Below the pieces are notes generated by a model. The model was not told the DNA's origin and made no database searches. It was given only the letters and a program-made list of their open reading frames with translations. Made by a program: the position numbers and the translations under genes. From positions 146,790 to 210,789 of the forward strand of contig NZ_FRDA01000006.1 of assembly GCF_900143095.1 (NCBI RefSeq): a stretch of DNA of 64,000 nt. Reading direction: 5' to 3'. Positions 26,905 through 35,493 of the stretch are shown here, piece after piece. Every line of letters starts with the position of its first letter. The stretch's first letter is position 1. The DNA comes from Pseudomonas asturiensis (lineage in GTDB: Bacteria > Pseudomonadota > Gammaproteobacteria > Pseudomonadales > Pseudomonadaceae).

Positions 26905-26994
26905 GTGGGAGCGGACTTGTCCGCGAAAAGGCCGGTACATCCGACGCAGGTGCAGTGGCCGAAACTCTGCATTCGCGGACAAGTCCGCTCCCAC
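26905..26994. repeat. BIME: paired REP elements between dgcA and dgcB
   Basis: GTGGGAGCGGACTTGTCCGC (26905) and its exact reverse complement (ending 26994) form a perfect 23-bp inverted repeat around ~44 bases. The flank TTATCAAACAACCTGTAA at 26866 and the inner GTACATCCGACG also occur in the BIME at 44388-44531, so the mobile unit is larger than the arms. Lying inside an operon, it may stabilise mRNA or make expression of dgcA and dgcB unequal. Confidence 0.9.
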
Positions 26995-27058
26995 GGAATT
27001 TACTGCGCGACAGCACCATGTCGAAGACGCAGTGGGATCTCCCACTGAAAAGGAGCTC

Positions 27059-29119
27059 TTAAAAGTCCTTACAAAGGCGCAAGCCGTCGTAGATCGCCGC
27101 ATGGGTGTTGCGCTGTGCCACACAGTCGCCGATCCGGAACAGCAGGTAGCCGTCGCCCGGTTCGCTCAACGAAGGCTGCGGTTGAATGGCGAACAGGGCG
27201 TCGATGTCGATCTGGCCCTTGTTGCGTGAGCCTTCCTTGAGCGCGTAGTAGATCGCCTCGTCCGGACGCACGCCGTTCTCCACCACCACCTGATCGACCA
27301 CACGCTCTTCCTTGGCTCCGGTGTATTCGTTCTCCAGCACCGCCACCAGCTTGTCGCCCTCGCGATAGACCTTTTCCAGCATCATGTCGCCGGTCATGAT
27401 TACTTCCTTGGGGTACATGCTGCGGTAGTAAGTCGGGAACGACGTACCGCCAATCGCCACGCCGGGCTTGATGTCGTCGGTGACGATTTCAACCTGGCAG
27501 CCTTTGTCAGCCAGGAAGTCGGCGACGGACATGCCGGTGAACTCACAGATGGTGTCGTAGACCAGCACGTTCTTGCCCGGCGCAACCTTGCCGTCGAGCA
27601 CGTCCCAACTGCTCACAACCAGCCCTTCGGCGGCGCCCCAGTGCTCGTTCTGCTCCACAAACGGATGGCCGCCCACCGCCAGCACCACGATGTCGGGCCG
27701 CAGGTCGAGGATGGTGGCCGCGTCGGCTGCCGTCCCCAGACGCAGGTCGACTTTCAGGCGCGCCAGTTCCAGCTGGAACCAGCGGGTGATCCCGGCAATC
27801 TGGTCACGCTGTGGTGCTTTCGAGGCCGTCGTGATCTGGCCGCCAATGAATTCCTTTTTCTCGAACAGCGTCACGTCATGCCCGCGCTCGGCAGACACCC
27901 GCGCCGCTTCCATGCCCGCAGGCCCGGCGCCCACGACCACGACCTTGCGTTTCGGTCCGGTGGATTTCTCGATGATGTGCGGCACGCCCATGTATTCGCG
28001 TGACGTTGCCGCATTCTGGATACACAGCACGTCCAGCCCTTGATACTGGCGGTCGATGCAGTAGTTGGCGCCCACGCACTGCTTGATCTGGTCGATCTGC
28101 CCCATCTTGATCTTGGCGATCAGGTGCGGGTCGGCGATGTGCGCGCGGGTCATGCCGACCATGTCGACATAGCCGCCTTCCAGAATCCGCGTGGCCTGGT
28201 TCGGGTCCTTGATGTTCTGCGCATGCAGCACAGGGGCCTTGACCACTTCCTTGATCCCGGCCGCCAGATGCAGGAACGGTTCCGGTGGATAACTCATGTT
28301 GGGAATCACGTTGGCCAGGGTGTTGTGTGTGTCGCACCCCGAACCCACGACACCGATGAAGTCGATCATGCCGGTGTCGTCGTAATACCTGGCGATCTGT
28401 TTCATGTCCTCGTGGCTCAGGCCATCGGGGTGGAACTCGTCGCCGCAGATCCGCAGGCCCACGCAGAAGTCGGGACCGACTTCCTTGCGCACGGCCTTGA
28501 TCACTTCAAGACCGAAGCGCATGCGGTTCTCGAAGCTGCCGCCCCACTCGTCGGTACGCTTGTTGACCCGCGGGCTCCAGAACTGATCGATCATGTGCTG
28601 GTGTACGGCCGACAATTCCACGCCGTCCAGGCCACCGGCCTTGGCACGCGCCGCGGCGCTGGCGTAGTTGCCGATCACGCGCCAGATCTCCTCGGGCTCG
28701 ATGGTCTTGCAGGTGGCGCGGTGCACGGGCTCACGAATGCCCGACGGCGACAGCAACGTCGGCCAGTGGTCGCCATCCCAACGCGAGCGTCGACCCATGT
28801 GGGTAATCTGGATCATGATCTTGGCGCCGTGCTTGTGCATGGCGTCGGCCAGATTCTGGAAGTGTGGAATGATCCGGTCGGTCGCCAGGTTGACCGATTT
28901 CCACCAGCCTTGCGGGCTGTCAATCGCGACACTGGACGAGCCGCCGCAGATAGCCAGACCGATACCGCCCTTGGCTTTCTCTTCGTAATACTTCACATAG
29001 CGGTCGGTGGTCATGCCGCCATCGGTGGCGTAAACCTCCGCATGCGCGGTGCTGAGCACGCGATTGCGGATGGTGAGCTTGCCGATCTGGATCGGCTGGA
29101 ACATCGCTTCGAAAGCCAT
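27059..29119 (-). CDS. dgcA: Dimethylglycine demethylase subunit DgcA
   Basis: This 686-residue flavoprotein of the trimethylamine dehydrogenase / old yellow enzyme group oxidises dimethylglycine to sarcosine. The N-terminal FMN barrel begins MFQPIQIGKLTIRNRVLSTAH, has DGVELSAVHQHMIDQFWSP near residue 165, and ends at VGMTRAHIADPHLIAKI. The iron-sulphur region reads CVGANYC, then LCIQN, near 345. Trimethylamine dehydrogenase has Cys-x2-Cys-x2-Cys there; the middle Cys is Ala here. The C-terminal half has the FAD/NAD motif VVVVGAGPAGMEAARVSAERG near 393. It is 15 bp after the conserved small gene and precedes dgcB. Confidence 0.94.
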   Translation of the reverse strand: MAFEAMFQPIQIGKLTIRNRVLSTAHAEVYATDGGMTTDRYVKYYEEKAKGGIGLAICGGSSSVAIDSPQGWWKSVNLATDRIIPHFQNLADAMHKHGAKIMIQITHMGRRSRWDGDHWPTLLSPSGIREPVHRATCKTIEPEEIWRVIGNYASAAARAKAGGLDGVELSAVHQHMIDQFWSPRVNKRTDEWGGSFENRMRFGLEVIKAVRKEVGPDFCVGLRICGDEFHPDGLSHEDMKQIARYYDDTGMIDFIGVVGSGCDTHNTLANVIPNMSYPPEPFLHLAAGIKEVVKAPVLHAQNIKDPNQATRILEGGYVDMVGMTRAHIADPHLIAKIKMGQIDQIKQCVGANYCIDRQYQGLDVLCIQNAATSREYMGVPHIIEKSTGPKRKVVVVGAGPAGMEAARVSAERGHDVTLFEKKEFIGGQITTASKAPQRDQIAGITRWFQLELARLKVDLRLGTAADAATILDLRPDIVVLAVGGHPFVEQNEHWGAAEGLVVSSWDVLDGKVAPGKNVLVYDTICEFTGMSVADFLADKGCQVEIVTDDIKPGVAIGGTSFPTYYRSMYPKEVIMTGDMMLEKVYREGDKLVAVLENEYTGAKEERVVDQVVVENGVRPDEAIYYALKEGSRNKGQIDIDALFAIQPQPSLSEPGDGYLLFRIGDCVAQRNTHAAIYDGLRLCKDF

Positions 29120-29134
29120 AACGCGATCCTCGAT

Positions 29135-29665
29135 TTACAGCGGCTTGACGACAAAGAGTCCGTCATCATGACCTTCTTCGGAGCCACCGTAGACCTGCTC
29201 GGCAACCGTGCGGACCGAGCTGCCGCTGGCAGCCAGAATCTGGTCCATGGCACCCGCGAACCAGCCGGTGAACATGTAATCGACCTTGCGACCGACCTTG
29301 CCGTAGACGTACACGAAGCAGGAGTGTTCGAGCTTGACGCTGGCGGTGCCTTTTTCGAGGTCGATGTCCTGAATCTTGAACAGCCCCCAGCCGCGCTGCG
29401 ACAGACGCTTCATGTAGTGCTCGAATACTGCGACGCCTTCGATACCGTGGCACTCGGCTTCTTTTTCACACCAGTGCCAGGCGGATTTATAGCCGGCCTT
29501 GTAGAGGATCTCGGCATAGGCATCAGCCCCCAGGACCTCCTCGATACCCATGTGGTTGTTGACGAAGAAATGGCGAGGCACGTAGAGCATCGGCAATGCG
29601 TCGGACGTCCAGATACCGGTTTCGCTGTCGACTTCGATAGGCAGTTGCGGGGCGATTTTGGCCAT
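29135..29665 (-). CDS. Conserved protein of the dgc operon (V4R-like)
   Basis: This 176-residue protein begins MAKIAPQLPIEVDSETGIW. The frame opens 12 codons earlier, but this ATG fits the conserved start. LPMLYVPRHFFVNNHMGIEEV, GYKSAWHWCEKE and EHSCFVYVYGKVGRKVDYMF suggest the 4-vinyl-reductase (V4R)-type small-ligand or chaperone fold. The same gene (PA5397) lies between the dipeptidase-like gene and dgcA in P. aeruginosa. Its role is unknown; support of DgcA maturation is only a guess from position. Confidence 0.85.
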   Translation of the reverse strand: MAKIAPQLPIEVDSETGIWTSDALPMLYVPRHFFVNNHMGIEEVLGADAYAEILYKAGYKSAWHWCEKEAECHGIEGVAVFEHYMKRLSQRGWGLFKIQDIDLEKGTASVKLEHSCFVYVYGKVGRKVDYMFTGWFAGAMDQILAASGSSVRTVAEQVYGGSEEGHDDGLFVVKPL

Positions 29666-29749
29666 GGGGAACAAACTCCGGATGATTCGGGTTACACCCA
29701 CGGCAACAAGGGCCGTGGGCGTGTAATGGGTTCGGGTGTAACGGGCGGC

Positions 29750-30727
29750 TTATTCGCCCCAGACGTCGGCCAGGACATTGACCCAGTTCTCGCCCATGAT
29801 CTTGCGCACCACGCGCTCGGGATGGCCGCGCTTGAGCAGGGTTTCGGTCAGGTTGGGGAATTCGCCCACGGTGCGGATGCCCAGCGGGTTGATGATCTTG
29901 CCGAAGTTGGTCAGACGCCGGGCATAACCCTTGTCGTGGGTCAGGTATTCGAAGAAATCCTGGCCATGGCCCTGGGTGAAATCGGTGCCGATACCGATCG
30001 CGTCTTCGCCGACGATGTTCATCACGTATTCGATGGCTTCGGCGTAGTCGTCGATGGTCGATTCAATACCCTTGGCCAGAAACGGCGCAAACATGGTCAC
30101 GCCCACGAAGCCGCCATGATCGGCAATGAACTTGAGCTCCGCGTCGGACTTGTTGCGAGGATGCTCTTTCAGGCCGGACGGCAGGCAATGGGAGTAGCAG
30201 ACGGGCTTTTTCGATTCGAGAATGACTTCTTCGGACGTCTTTGAGCCCACATGGGACAGGTCGCACATGACGCCCACACGGTTCATTTCGGCCACGATCT
30301 CGCGACCGAAGCCTGACAGGCCGCCGTCACGCTCATAGCAGCCGGTGCCTACCAGATTCTGGGTGTTGTAGCACATCTGCACGATGCCAACGCCCAGCTT
30401 CTTGAAGATCTCGACGTAGCCGATCTGATCCTCGTAGGCGTGGGCGTTCTGGAAGCCGAACAGAATGCCGGTCTTGCCCAGTTCCTTGGCTTTGCGGATG
30501 TCGGCCGTGGTATGGACCGGCATGACCAGATCGCTGTTTTCGCGCATCAGTTTCTGGCTGGTGCAAATGCTGTTGATGGTGGCCTGAAAGCCTTCCCATA
30601 CCGACACCGTGCAGTTGGCCATGGTCAGGCCGCCCTTGCGCATGTCTTCAAACAATTCACGGTTCCACTTGGCGATGATCAGCCCGTCAATAACGATGCT
30701 GTCGGCGTGCAGTTCGGCTGGGCTCAT
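29750..30727 (-). CDS. Renal-dipeptidase-family metallohydrolase
   Basis: This 325-residue member of the peptidase M19 (membrane dipeptidase) family has ADSIVIDGLIIAKWNRELF near the start, where the family has its first metal ligand. MCDLSHVGSKTSEEVILES near residue 175, KPVCYSHCLPSGLKEHPRN near 195 and GIGTDFTQGHGQDF near 270 hold further ligands. The classic HxD near the start appears altered (DGL), so the metal site may be atypical. It is first in the dgc operon, matching PA5396. The substrate is unknown. The frame opens 41 codons upstream, but MSPAELHADS fits the family start. Confidence 0.88.
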   Translation of the reverse strand: MSPAELHADSIVIDGLIIAKWNRELFEDMRKGGLTMANCTVSVWEGFQATINSICTSQKLMRENSDLVMPVHTTADIRKAKELGKTGILFGFQNAHAYEDQIGYVEIFKKLGVGIVQMCYNTQNLVGTGCYERDGGLSGFGREIVAEMNRVGVMCDLSHVGSKTSEEVILESKKPVCYSHCLPSGLKEHPRNKSDAELKFIADHGGFVGVTMFAPFLAKGIESTIDDYAEAIEYVMNIVGEDAIGIGTDFTQGHGQDFFEYLTHDKGYARRLTNFGKIINPLGIRTVGEFPNLTETLLKRGHPERVVRKIMGENWVNVLADVWGE

Positions 30728-30954
30728 CAGGCTGTCCCCTTTTAGGTTCTTGCGCACCGAATCGGCTGTCGGCGCTAATGGGGTCAGCATATGCCGGAGG
30801 GTCAGGCGAGCCGGGTGCAAAAACGACAGGGGGTTTGCCGAAAGCGTCAAGAAACGACAAAGGGTGATGGCACGTCGTCACACCCTGTCGTAAACCTGTT
30901 CTTTGTCACGCGGTTGAGACAGAATTCATCGAATCAATGGATCGGAGCGACTCG
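30728..30954 (-). promoter_or_regulatory. Promoter region of the dgc operon
   Basis: Three similar half-sites stand out: ACGACAGGGGG at 30823, ACGACAAAGGG at 30854, and the inverted CACCCTGTCGT at 30881-30891. The last two form an imperfect inverted repeat. In P. aeruginosa this operon is activated by GbdR, so these are candidate operator halves. That link is inferred. Confidence 0.5.
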
Positions 30955-31365
30955 ATGAAAACGATTTTCCTGACCCTGGCCCTGATGGCCACGGCCGTGA
31001 CGGGCGCGCAAGCCGCACAAGACCAGGACAGCACGCCATGCGATGGCGTGGACAGCGACAAACAGACCCTGGAGTGTTCGGTTTACAGCCGGCGTACAGC
31101 TGAAGAACTGCTCAAGGAAAATTTCCAGAACCTGCTGCAGCGGGTTCAGTCGCAGTTTGTCGCCAACAAGACGCAATTCAACGACTTCACCAGCAAGCTC
31201 AAGACTGCCCAGCAGGCCTGGGAAAAGCTGCGTGATGCCGACTGTGCGGTCGAAGTGTTCCCGTCAGCGGCAGGCAGCAAGACCTTTACCATCAGTGAAA
31301 ACGACTGCGTGGCACGCATGAGCGATGAACGTTCGGAGTATCTGGAATCGATTGCACAGGAATAA
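30955..31365 (+). CDS. LprI-like (DUF1311) exported protein
   Basis: This 136-residue protein has a signal peptide (MKTIFLTLALMATAVTGAQA) and cysteines spaced as in the LprI / DUF1311 group: PCDGVDSDKQTLECSVYSRR, AWEKLRDADCAVEV and ENDCVARMSDERSEYL. Members of this family bind or inhibit lysozyme in some bacteria, which is family knowledge not shown here. GGAG lies 10 bases before ATG 30955. It is divergent from the dgc operon. Confidence 0.85.
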   Translation: MKTIFLTLALMATAVTGAQAAQDQDSTPCDGVDSDKQTLECSVYSRRTAEELLKENFQNLLQRVQSQFVANKTQFNDFTSKLKTAQQAWEKLRDADCAVEVFPSAAGSKTFTISENDCVARMSDERSEYLESIAQE

Positions 31366-31419
31366 TGCCAGCGATGAGATAACCTGTTTCTTTTATGAAT
31401 CATTTCATCAGGTTTTCTC

Positions 31420-31839
31420 ATGATTATTTGCGGTGTAGAAATCAAAGGCAGTGAAGCCATCTTTGCTCTCGCCACGCGTCAGCAAAACGGCGTTGCTCAC
31501 CTGCCCCTGGCAACCAAAAAGATTGCGCTGGAGGATGACGACGAGTCTGCCAACGTCAAGGCATTCGCGACCCAGATCGCCAGCTTCGTTCGTGAAAACG
31601 GCATCAGCCATGTTGCGATCAAGAAACGCAGCAAGAAAGGCGAATTCGCCGGCGGCCCGACCACGTTCAAGATCGAGACGGTGTTTCAGTTATTGTCCGA
31701 TTGCGACGTGGTGCTCATCTCGCCGCAGACCATCAACGCCCAGAACAAGAAACACGCGTTTGCTCTGCACGACACACTGAACAAATATCAGCATGAGGCG
31801 TACAAGGCCGCGTGTGCGGGGTTGATGAAGTCGGCGTAA
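31420..31839 (+). CDS. DUF3010 family protein
   Basis: This 139-residue cytoplasmic protein begins MIICGVEIKGSEAIFALA and has SHVAIKKRSKKGEFAGGPTT near residue 64 and ISPQTINAQNKKHAF near 98, which fit the DUF3010 family. The RNase-H-like pattern of its first strands (ICGVEIKGSEAIFAL) suggests a ribonuclease-H-type fold. No function is established. It is 54 bp after the LprI-like gene and probably has its own ribosome site near ATG. Confidence 0.85.
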   Translation: MIICGVEIKGSEAIFALATRQQNGVAHLPLATKKIALEDDDESANVKAFATQIASFVRENGISHVAIKKRSKKGEFAGGPTTFKIETVFQLLSDCDVVLISPQTINAQNKKHAFALHDTLNKYQHEAYKAACAGLMKSA

Positions 31840-31884
31840 AACACCGTCTTCCACGTCGATCATGCGCCTGCTCCGCAATACCAG

Positions 31885-31974
31885 GTGGGAGCGAGCTTAC
31901 TCGCGAAGAGGCCCGTACAGCCGCTGACTATCGGGCAACTGAGCCATAGCCTTCGCGAGCAAGCTCGCTCCCAC
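31885..31974. repeat. BIME (REP pair) 1 of 2 before fba
   Basis: GTGGGAGCGAGCTTACTCGC and the matching GCGAGCAAGCTCGCTCCCAC form long inverted arms with one mismatch. This arm sequence (AGCGAGCTTACTCGC) is a different REP subtype from the AGCGGACTTGTCCGC type nearby. Confidence 0.9.
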
Positions 31975-32023
31975 GGGGTTTTGGGTTGCGCCCGATAGTT
32001 TGAGCAGGGCATTCATTGTCTTG

Positions 32024-32126
32024 GTGGGAGCGGACCGGGCGGCGCTCCGCTTGTCCGCGAATACGGTGGTTCAGTCGCTGAATAGTCGTCGGATGGACTG
32101 GCCTTTCCGCAGAAGTCCGCTCCTAC
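32024..32126. repeat. BIME (REP pair) 2 of 2 before fba
   Basis: This degenerate pair begins GTGGGAGCGGACCGGGCGGC and ends AGAAGTCCGCTCCTAC. It follows the first BIME after 49 bases. The left arm has an insertion (GGCGGCGC) like that in the BIME at 44428. Bases 31840-32160 hold no gene, only these elements. Confidence 0.8.
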
Positions 32127-32164
32127 GGGTTTTGCTCGTGCCCATGTTTCACATTGAAGCACGC

Positions 32165-32192
32165 ATAAAAAAACCCGCATCGCTGCGGGTTT
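32165..32192 (-). terminator. Intrinsic terminator after fba
   Basis: On the minus strand AAACCCGCA-GCGA-TGCGGGTTT with a following T-run forms a classic rho-independent terminator 18 bp after the fba stop. Confidence 0.9.
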
Positions 32193-32210
32193 CTTCAAGG
32201 CTAAATCAAC

Positions 32211-33275
32211 TCAGTTGATCTTGGCATCCAGCTCGCCACGGGCGTAGCGTTCGAACATGGCGTCCAGGGAGATCGGTTTGATCTTCGAGGCGTTGCCAGC
32301 GGTGCCGAAGGCTTCGTAGCGGGCGATGCACACGTCGCGCATGGCAACGACGGTCTTGGCCAGGTACTTGCGCGGGTCAAACTCGCTGCGGTTCTTGGCC
32401 ATGAATTCGCGGATGGCACCGGTGGAGGCCAGACGCAGGTCGGTGTCGATGTTGACCTTGCGCACGCCGTGCTTGATGCCTTCAACGATTTCCTCGACCG
32501 GCACACCGTAAGTCTCTTTGATGTCGCCGCCGTATTCGTTGATGATTTTCAGCCATTCCTGTGGAACGGACGACGAACCGTGCATCACCAGGTGGGTGTT
32601 CGGAATACGCTTGTGGATCTCTTTGATGCGCTCGATCGCCAGAATGTCGCCAGTAGGCGGCTTGGTGAACTTGTACGCGCCATGGCTGGTGCCGATGGCG
32701 ATCGCCAGGGCATCGACCTGAGTCTTCTTCACGAAGTCAGCGGCTTCTTCCGGATCGGTCAGCATCTGGCTGTGGTCCAGAATGCCTTCAGCACCCACGC
32801 CGTCTTCTTCACCGGCCATGCCGGTTTCCAGAGAACCCAGAACGCCCAGCTCGCCTTCCACGGAAACGCCACAGGCGTGAGCAAAGGCGACCACGCGACG
32901 GGTCACGTCAACGTTGTATTCGTAATCAGCGGGCGACTTGCCGTCTTCTTTCAGCGAGCCGTCCATCATGACCGAGCTGAAGCCCAGCTGGATGGAGCGC
33001 TGGCAGATGTCGGGGCTGGTGCCGTGGTCCTGGTGCATGACCACCGGGATGTGCGGGAACTCTTCGATTGCCGCAAGAATAAGGTGACGCAGGAACGGGG
33101 CACCGGCGTATTTGCGGGCACCGGCCGAAGCCTGAACGATCACCGGGGAGTCGGTCTTGTCGGCCGCTTCCATAATGGCGCGCATTTGTTCCAGGTTGTT
33201 TACGTTGAAAGCAGGAACGCCGTAGCCGAACTCGGCTGCGTGGTCCAACATCTGGCGCATGCTGATAAGTGCCAT
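32211..33275 (-). CDS. fba: Class II fructose-bisphosphate aldolase
   Basis: This 354-residue zinc enzyme cleaves fructose 1,6-bisphosphate to the triose phosphates; in Pseudomonas it serves mainly gluconeogenesis. [18 protein letters not shown] near residue 76 carries the zinc His and catalytic Asp. [11 protein letters not shown] near 100 and [13 protein letters not shown] near 228 are further active-site segments. The open frame runs 28 codons upstream, but [15 protein letters not shown] is the family start and has a GGGAGAGACA site. It is the distal member of the tkt-epd-pgk-fba group. Confidence 0.96.
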   Translation of the reverse strand: MALISMRQMLDHAAEFGYGVPAFNVNNLEQMRAIMEAADKTDSPVIVQASAGARKYAGAPFLRHLILAAIEEFPHIPVVMHQDHGTSPDICQRSIQLGFSSVMMDGSLKEDGKSPADYEYNVDVTRRVVAFAHACGVSVEGELGVLGSLETGMAGEEDGVGAEGILDHSQMLTDPEEAADFVKKTQVDALAIAIGTSHGAYKFTKPPTGDILAIERIKEIHKRIPNTHLVMHGSSSVPQEWLKIINEYGGDIKETYGVPVEEIVEGIKHGVRKVNIDTDLRLASTGAIREFMAKNRSEFDPRKYLAKTVVAMRDVCIARYEAFGTAGNASKIKPISLDAMFERYARGELDAKIN

Positions 33276-33389
33276 TGTCTGTGTCTCTCCCGGTAGGGTC
33301 GTTAATCGTGCAAGCCTGCCGTAGTGGCGGCTGCTATTCAAGTTATACGCATGGGCCACAAGCCCTGCGGGTGGTGCATCGGCTACGGC

Positions 33390-33716
33390 TTATCTGGCCT
33401 TGCAGCCGCGACCGATCAAGTCGTTGGTAGCGTCCCAGTAGACAAGGCCTTCGCTGCCCTTGTTGTCGAACGCCAGCACATTATTGCTATAAAGCGTGCC
33501 ACTGGAAGCGCCCGGTTCGGCCTTGAGGCGGAAAACCTGCTCGCTCTGATTCAGGCGCGCATCCACCTCTTTTTTAGCTGAATCGATATAGCGCCAATGA
33601 ATCTCGGCCTTGCTGTCGCAGACCCAATGGTTCCAAGGGTCATTCTGTTGCGGCGTGCTCATGCTCGAGCAGCCACCAAGCACCGCCAATATTCCGAGGG
33701 CAATCAAGCCTTTCAT
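33390..33716 (-). CDS. MliC-like lipoprotein
   Basis: This 108-residue lipoprotein has a signal ending at lipobox LGGC (Cys16). The mature part has WVCDSKAEIHWRYI, SEQVFRLKAE, GTLYSNNVLAF and GLVYWDATNDLIGRGC. That is the eight-strand pattern, with paired cysteines, of MliC/PliC inhibitors of C-type lysozyme. The central SGxxY region differs slightly, so inhibitor activity is not certain. It lies between fba and two further small lipoproteins on the same strand. Confidence 0.75.
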   Translation of the reverse strand: MKGLIALGILAVLGGCSSMSTPQQNDPWNHWVCDSKAEIHWRYIDSAKKEVDARLNQSEQVFRLKAEPGASSGTLYSNNVLAFDNKGSEGLVYWDATNDLIGRGCKAR

Positions 33717-33770
33717 GACTTCTCCTGGCCTGCCCCGCGAAACCCGGCGTGTGCCTGGGGTTTCAATACG

Positions 33771-33968
33771 TCAGGGGCAGTTCTGTTCCTGTTTACGGTC
33801 GTCGGCCGGCTCACCCGTAACCCGCGCCTCGACCCGTTGAGTGTTCTCGGTCGTCGGCACATCCACAGAGGCCGGGCTGAGTACCTTGCAGGCTCCGGCA
33901 TGGGAACCGGAACCGGCGCAGCCGGCTAATACCACGCAACTTACAAGCGCCAGGGCAGCGATCTTCAT
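33771..33968 (-). CDS. Small lipoprotein, unknown
   Basis: From MKIAALALVSCVVLAGC this 65-residue product has a clear lipoprotein signal with lipobox LAGC (Cys17). The mature chain is short, polar and predicted disordered, with two more cysteines (ACKVL and the final NCP). An AAGGAG ribosome site precedes ATG 33968. The longer frame upstream is not needed. I recognise no family. Confidence 0.7.
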   Translation of the reverse strand: MKIAALALVSCVVLAGCAGSGSHAGACKVLSPASVDVPTTENTQRVEARVTGEPADDRKQEQNCP

Positions 33969-34054
33969 GGCAAAACTCCTTCTTGATAAAAAGATGTCCA
34001 CCCATTAGTGACCGCGCGAGCCCGTCGATGTTGCCGAAACGGGCTCAACCTGAC

Positions 34055-34285
34055 TCAAGGACAGCCTGTCAGCCCTGCCTTGGGCATGAATTCGTACCGA
34101 TCCCAGACTTCCTGACCGCCGCGTTTGTAGATCACCGGCACAGTCTCTGCCTGCCAGCCCGCCTGGTAACAACTCAAATGAAGCACATCGGTCCGGGAAG
34201 CGCTCTCGGCCTCTTCGGCTTCAGGCTTGCCTGCACAACCGCCCAGCAACCCTGCGATGAGGAACCACGGTAACGCCCTGACCAT
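34055..34285 (-). CDS. Small lipoprotein, unknown
   Basis: This 76-residue lipoprotein begins MVRALPWFLIAGLLGGC (lipobox LGGC, Cys17). The mature part has SCYQAGWQAETVPVIYKRGG and ends in GLTGCP, two cysteines that may pair. It lies 29 bp after the pgk stop on the same strand, so it may be expressed by read-through from pgk. I recognise no family. Confidence 0.7.
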   Translation of the reverse strand: MVRALPWFLIAGLLGGCAGKPEAEEAESASRTDVLHLSCYQAGWQAETVPVIYKRGGQEVWDRYEFMPKAGLTGCP

Positions 34286-34313
34286 GTACGACTCCTTGTC
34301 CAAAAGACTGGAT

Positions 34314-35477
34314 TCAGGCCTTGGCGCGTTGTTCAAGCATTTCAACCGCGGGCAGAACCTTGCCTTCCACGAACTCGAGGAACGCACCACCGCCTGTGGA
34401 AATGTAGGAAATCTGTTTGGCCACATCGTACTTGTCGATGGCCGCCAGCGTGTCGCCGCCACCCGCGATGGAAAACGCCGTGCTTTCGGCAATCGCCTTG
34501 GCCAGCGTCTTGGTGCCTTCGCCGAACTGATCGAATTCGAACACACCCACCGGACCGTTCCACAGAATAGTCCTGGAAGATTTCAACAAGTCGGCGAAGT
34601 GCGCAGCCGTCTGCGGGCCGATATCCAGAATCATGTCGTCATCAGCGACGTCGGCAATCAGCTTGACGGTAGCCGTGGCGCTCTCGGCGAACTCTTTGGC
34701 GACCACCACATCGGTCGGCAACGGCACACTGACCTTGGCGGCGATTGCGCGTGCGGTGTCCAGCAGGTCCGGTTCGTACAACGACTTGCCCACCTTGTGA
34801 CCGGCTGCGGCCAGGAAGGTATTGGCAATGCCGCCGCCGACGATCAACTGGTTGCAGATTGCGCTCAGGCTATTGAGCACGTCCAGTTTGGTGGACACCT
34901 TGGAGCCCGCCACGATGGCTGCCATCGGCTGGGCCGGTGCGCCAAGCGCCTTGCCCAGTGCGTCCAGCTCTGCAGCCAGCAGCGGGCCTGCAGCGGCGAC
35001 CTTGGCGAACTTGGCCACGCCGTGGGTCGAGCCTTCGGCGCGGTGTGCGGTGCCGAAAGCATCCATCACGTACACGTCACACAGGGCAGCGTATTTCTGC
35101 GCCAGTTCGTCGGCGTTCTTTTTCTCGCCCTTGTTGAAGCGCACGTTCTCGAACAACACGATATCGCCCGGCTTGACGTCAACGCCATCCAGGTAATCGG
35201 CAACCAGCGGAACGTCACGACCCAGCGCCTTGCTCAGGTAGTCGGCAACCGGCTTGAGGCTGTTCTCGGCAGAAAACTCGCCCTCGGTCGGACGGCCCAG
35301 GTGCGAGCAGACCATCACGGCCGCCCCCTTTTCCAGCGCCAGCTTGATGGTCGGCAGCGAAGCAAGGATGCGTGCATCGCTGCTGACGACGCCGTCCTTC
35401 ACAGGAACGTTGAGGTCTTCACGAATCAGTACACGTTTACCTTGCAGATCGAGGTCGGTCATCTTCAACACGGTCAT
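34314..35477 (-). CDS. pgk: Phosphoglycerate kinase
   Basis: This 387-residue enzyme transfers phosphate between 1,3-bisphosphoglycerate and [18 protein letters not shown] near residue 15 is the family signature, [12 protein letters not shown] near 57 binds substrate, and [15 protein letters not shown] near 340 is the nucleotide loop. [11 protein letters not shown] is taken as the start, with AGGAACGCC upstream. It is 16 bp after epd in the conserved tkt-epd-pgk order. Confidence 0.97.
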   Translation of the reverse strand: MTVLKMTDLDLQGKRVLIREDLNVPVKDGVVSSDARILASLPTIKLALEKGAAVMVCSHLGRPTEGEFSAENSLKPVADYLSKALGRDVPLVADYLDGVDVKPGDIVLFENVRFNKGEKKNADELAQKYAALCDVYVMDAFGTAHRAEGSTHGVAKFAKVAAAGPLLAAELDALGKALGAPAQPMAAIVAGSKVSTKLDVLNSLSAICNQLIVGGGIANTFLAAAGHKVGKSLYEPDLLDTARAIAAKVSVPLPTDVVVAKEFAESATATVKLIADVADDDMILDIGPQTAAHFADLLKSSRTILWNGPVGVFEFDQFGEGTKTLAKAIAESTAFSIAGGGDTLAAIDKYDVAKQISYISTGGGAFLEFVEGKVLPAVEMLEQRAKA

Positions 35478-35493
35478 GAGGCGTTCCTGTTTT

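Noticed and set aside
29750..30727. Metal-site loss in the dipeptidase-like protein
   Set aside because: The HxD motif seems altered, but the whole subfamily in betaine loci may share this. I cannot align it here, so I do not claim inactivation.
31840..32160. Small genes in the gap before fba
   Set aside because: Short frames exist only within the REP pairs, with no ribosome sites.
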